Shown piece by piece: positions 42,783 to 45,426 of a stretch of 45,426 nucleotides of DNA. A program made the position numbers and the translations under genes. Source of the stretch: Cyanobacteria bacterium GSL.Bin1 (GTDB taxonomy: Bacteria > Cyanobacteriota > Cyanobacteriia > Cyanobacteriales > Rubidibacteraceae); contig JAAANX010000090.1 in assembly GCA_009909085.1 (NCBI GenBank), forward strand, positions 1-45,426, read 5' to 3'. The notes beneath the pieces are model-generated. The model made no database searches. It was given only the letters and a program-made list of their open reading frames with translations, and was not told where the DNA came from. Numbering within the stretch: position 1 is the first letter of the stretch; every line of letters begins with the position of its first letter.

Positions 42783-45426
42783 ATGAATAACGAAAACGTT
42801 TCAGAATCTAATCTTAAATCCCTGATCCAACTTGCCTTGAAAAAACACAAATTAGGGGAATTGGAGGAAGCTGAATCACTATACCAACAACTCTTACAAG
42901 TTCAATCCCAATCTTTAGGCGAACAAGAATATCAACTGATTGTACTTGGCAATTTGGGCAATATCTTTGAACAACAGGGCAAATTAGAGGCAGCAGCAGA
43001 GCACTACCAACAAACATTACAGCTTAAGCCCGATTATGCCGAAATTCATTACAATTTAGGCAATGTTCTCCGGCGACAAGGCAAGTTTGATGCTGCCATC
43101 AACTCTTATCAGCAAGCTTTAAAATTCAAGCCGGATCATGCGATGAGTCATCACAATTTAGGCAATCTTCTCCTGTCTCAGGGTCAGTTAGATGCTGCCA
43201 TAGAGTCTTATCAGCAAGCCTTAAAATTCAAGCCGGATCATGCGATGAGTCATCACAATTTAGGCAATCTTCTCCTGTTTCAGGGTCAGTTCGATGCCGC
43301 AAGAGATTCCTATCAGCAAGCTTTAAAATTTAAGCCGGATTATGCTGGCGCTTATTACAATTTAGGTCGAATTTTCCAGCGCAAAGGCGAGTTACACGCC
43401 GCGAGAGACGCTTATCAGCAAGCCTTGAAAATTAAACCGGATTATGCTGAGGCGCATTATAATTTAGGCAGACTTTTTCAGGAACAAGGTCAGTTACACG
43501 CCGCGAGAGAAGCTTATCAGCAAGCTTTGAAAATTAAACCGGATCATGCCGAAGCTCATCACAGTTTAGGTTGTGTCTTTGAGTCGCAAGAGCAACTAGA
43601 CGCTGCCGAAAAATCCTATCAGCAAGCCCTAAAATTTTTGCCCGACTCGGCTCGTAAGAATACTTATTTTAACTTGGGCAATATCTATTCCAACCAGGGT
43701 AAATTAGACGCAGCCATAGAAACGTACCAACAGGCTTTAAAAATTAATCCTGATTATTCTCTGGCTAAATTAGGGATTCTCATCAATCAATTGCCGATTA
43801 TCTATTCCAGTTGTGAAGAAATCAAACAGAGACGAAATGACTATCGGCAACACCTCAATGAATTAGCCCAACACTATCAAAACGCCGATGCTCAACAACT
43901 CAAAGCAGCCGTCGAATTGGTCGGAGCGTTACAGCCGTTTTATTTGGCGTATCAAGGTTTAAATGATCGCGCATTACAGCAAACCTATGGGGAAATGCTG
44001 GTTCGGATTATGTCCAGTCAATATCCCCAATGGAGTCAAGCGCTTCCGCTGCCCAAATTACAAGCTAACGAGAAAATTCGCGTCGGGTTTGTTTCTCGAT
44101 TTTTCTACACTCATTCCGTTTGGAAGATTGTCATGAAGGGTTGGGTCGAAAACCTCAATCGGAGTGAGTTTGAATTATTTGGGTATCACACTGGCTTTGA
44201 GCGCGATCGGCAGACTGCCAAAACTGCAAAAGCATTTGACAAATTTACTCAAGGTTCGCGTTCGCTAGAACAGTGGTGTAACTTAATTCAACAAGATCAA
44301 TTACACGTCTTGATTTTTCCTGAATTTGGCATGGACCCAACGGCACTGAAGCTGGGTTGTTTAAGACTGGCGCCGATTCAAATGACCTCTTGGGGACACC
44401 CAAATACCAGCGGCTTGCCCACCATTGACTATTACTTGAGCAGCGATTTGATGGAACCGGAAAACGCTCAAGAACACTACACCGAACAATTAGTCAGATT
44501 GCCCAATCTCTCGATTTCTTACACCCCGTTAGCCCTGGAAACGAAAGCGGTTAGCAAAAAAGACTTGGGCTTGGCTGAAGATGAAATCATGTTCTGGTGT
44601 TGTCAATCTCTATTTAAGTATTTACCCGAACATGACGATGTCTTTCCCCGAATTGCCAGGGAGTTAGCCCAGGCGAAGTTTGTCTTTATCAAACATCAGA
44701 GTGAATATATCACTGAAGTCTTTTGCCAACGTTTAAGAGCTGCCTTTAAGCAATTCGGGCTGCATGATCGAGACTACTGCATTTTTCTGCCCCGCATGGA
44801 TACCCAAACTTTTAGCGGCACAGCAGCCATCGCAGATGTTTGTCTCGATAGCCTCGGTTGGTCAGGAGGCAACACTACCTTAGAAACCATTGCTCATCAT
44901 GTTCCTGTTGTTACGCTACCGGGAGAGTTAATGCGGGGACGGCATTCGATGGCAATTCTCAAAATGATGGGCATCGAAGAAACCATCGCTTCGAGTAAAG
45001 AAGAATATGTGCAAATGGCTGTTCGCTTAGGTCAAGATCTTCAATCTCGCCAGTCGATTTCCCAGCTCATCGCTCAGAACAAGCATTACCTCTATGGCGA
45101 CCTCAAACCCGTCAGAGCCTTAGAGGACTTTTTACGCCATGTTGTTGGGAAGCCGAGAAGATCCCTAACCACTCCGGTAGCCGAACCCTTGCGCCGGGCG
45201 CTCCAAGCCCATCGGGACCAGCATTTCGAGTCAGCCGAGGCGGCGTATCGGCAAGTTTTATCGATTCAGCCCCACCATCCCGAGGCGTTATACGGCTTAG
45301 GTCTCATTGCCCAGCAAAGCCAAAGATTTTTAGAGGCTGAAAACTTATTCACTCAAGCGACCCAAGTGCAGCCCGATGCGGTCAAAGCTTGGTTTGCTTT
45401 GGGCAATCTGCGTCAAACGCAGGGAC
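42783..45426 (+). CDS. TPR-SPY (GT41, O-GlcNAc-transferase-like) glycosyltransferase, continues beyond window
   Basis: The frame is open from ATG 42783 to the window end (881 codons, no stop), so the gene is partial. Residues about 10-350 are about eight TPR units (SYQQALKFKPDHAMSHHNLGN style), and two units are nearly identical in DNA. From about 426 (KIRVGFVSRFFYTHSVWKIV) to about 787 is a SPY-type GT41 catalytic region with GHPNTSGLPTIDYYLSSD near 538 and the nucleotide-sugar site SLGWSGGNTTLE near 694, then RGRHSMAILKMMGIEE. A second TPR run follows (HFESAEAAYRQVLSIQPHHP), so a repeated TPR-GT architecture may lie outside. GT41 enzymes add a sugar to Ser/Thr of proteins. Confidence 0.9.
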   Translation, partial: MNNENVSESNLKSLIQLALKKHKLGELEEAESLYQQLLQVQSQSLGEQEYQLIVLGNLGNIFEQQGKLEAAAEHYQQTLQLKPDYAEIHYNLGNVLRRQGKFDAAINSYQQALKFKPDHAMSHHNLGNLLLSQGQLDAAIESYQQALKFKPDHAMSHHNLGNLLLFQGQFDAARDSYQQALKFKPDYAGAYYNLGRIFQRKGELHAARDAYQQALKIKPDYAEAHYNLGRLFQEQGQLHAAREAYQQALKIKPDHAEAHHSLGCVFESQEQLDAAEKSYQQALKFLPDSARKNTYFNLGNIYSNQGKLDAAIETYQQALKINPDYSLAKLGILINQLPIIYSSCEEIKQRRNDYRQHLNELAQHYQNADAQQLKAAVELVGALQPFYLAYQGLNDRALQQTYGEMLVRIMSSQYPQWSQALPLPKLQANEKIRVGFVSRFFYTHSVWKIVMKGWVENLNRSEFELFGYHTGFERDRQTAKTAKAFDKFTQGSRSLEQWCNLIQQDQLHVLIFPEFGMDPTALKLGCLRLAPIQMTSWGHPNTSGLPTIDYYLSSDLMEPENAQEHYTEQLVRLPNLSISYTPLALETKAVSKKDLGLAEDEIMFWCCQSLFKYLPEHDDVFPRIARELAQAKFVFIKHQSEYITEVFCQRLRAAFKQFGLHDRDYCIFLPRMDTQTFSGTAAIADVCLDSLGWSGGNTTLETIAHHVPVVTLPGELMRGRHSMAILKMMGIEETIASSKEEYVQMAVRLGQDLQSRQSISQLIAQNKHYLYGDLKPVRALEDFLRHVVGKPRRSLTTPVAEPLRRALQAHRDQHFESAEAAYRQVLSIQPHHPEALYGLGLIAQQSQRFLEAENLFTQATQVQPDAVKAWFALGNLRQTQG
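43104..43307 (+). repeat. Two near-identical 102-bp tandem TPR units
   Basis: Units at 43104-43205 and 43206-43307 repeat at exactly 102 bases (34 codons, one TPR). They differ at about eight positions, almost all in the last 30 bases. Adjacent TPR units are much more diverged, so this is a recent duplication. Confidence 0.8.

Overview
The window is cyanobacterial chromosome. Four kinds of evidence agree: the psbE-psbF-psbL-psbJ cluster with ycf48 and a membrane rubredoxin upstream, chlB of the dark protochlorophyllide reductase, cyanobacteria-type families (DUF1400 hydrolase, Npun_F5749-type flavoprotein, Uma2), and very frequent HIP1 octamers (GCGATCGC). Moderate GC and very acidic exported-looking proteins would suit a halotolerant unicellular lineage such as the Halothece/Dactylococcopsis group, but that is a guess.

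Layout. 1-121: 3' tail of an IS605-type tnpB with its right-end hairpin. 141-6827 (minus): SulP-STAS-cNMP anion transporter, a phytol/dolichol kinase-like membrane protein, and a B12-dependent class II ribonucleotide reductase carrying a LAGLIDADG intein at its active-site cysteine. 7085-13003: PPOX flavoprotein, FtsH, a CGLC thioredoxin, ChlB, RuvA. 13004-15954: photosystem II assembly block (rubredoxin, Ycf48, psbEFLJ), with transposon relics on both sides of rubredoxin-ycf48. 16087-19514: ArgG, a coiled-coil membrane protein, a JAMM peptidase and a MoeB/MoeZ-rhodanese protein. 20070-35452: mostly single housekeeping genes (DAO oxidoreductase, S-formylglutathione hydrolase, YrhK-repeat membrane protein, IF-3, alpha/beta hydrolases, DUF2993, a pseudouridine synthase, RodZ-like, BioB, AroH, SppA, EamA, radical SAM, Uma2). 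Several convergent pairs overlap at their 3' ends.

35577-45426 is more accessory. It has a very large glycerophosphodiesterase, whose two tandem GDPD modules are nested inside a phytase-like domain and followed by an RTX-like tail. Next comes a DUF1254/DUF1214 protein behind an 11-bp perfect palindrome, then a 319-residue, extremely acidic, Cys-free protein with an EF-hand-like loop. A block of Shine-Dalgarno-like direct repeats separates it from a long TPR/SPY (GT41, O-GlcNAc-transferase-like) protein that runs off the window. The last two genes with the repeat block between them are my best candidate for an undescribed unit: an acidic exported protein and a protein O-glycosyltransferase.

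A second theme is the recurrence of IS200/IS605 relics. Five intergenic sites (near 1-121, 3172-3419, 13000-13330, 14905-15199, 19622-19832) carry tnpB or tnpA tails and/or a hairpin followed by TCAA or TCAC, without an intact transposase. One of them supplies the ruvA stop codon and another sits against the start of the kinase-like gene.
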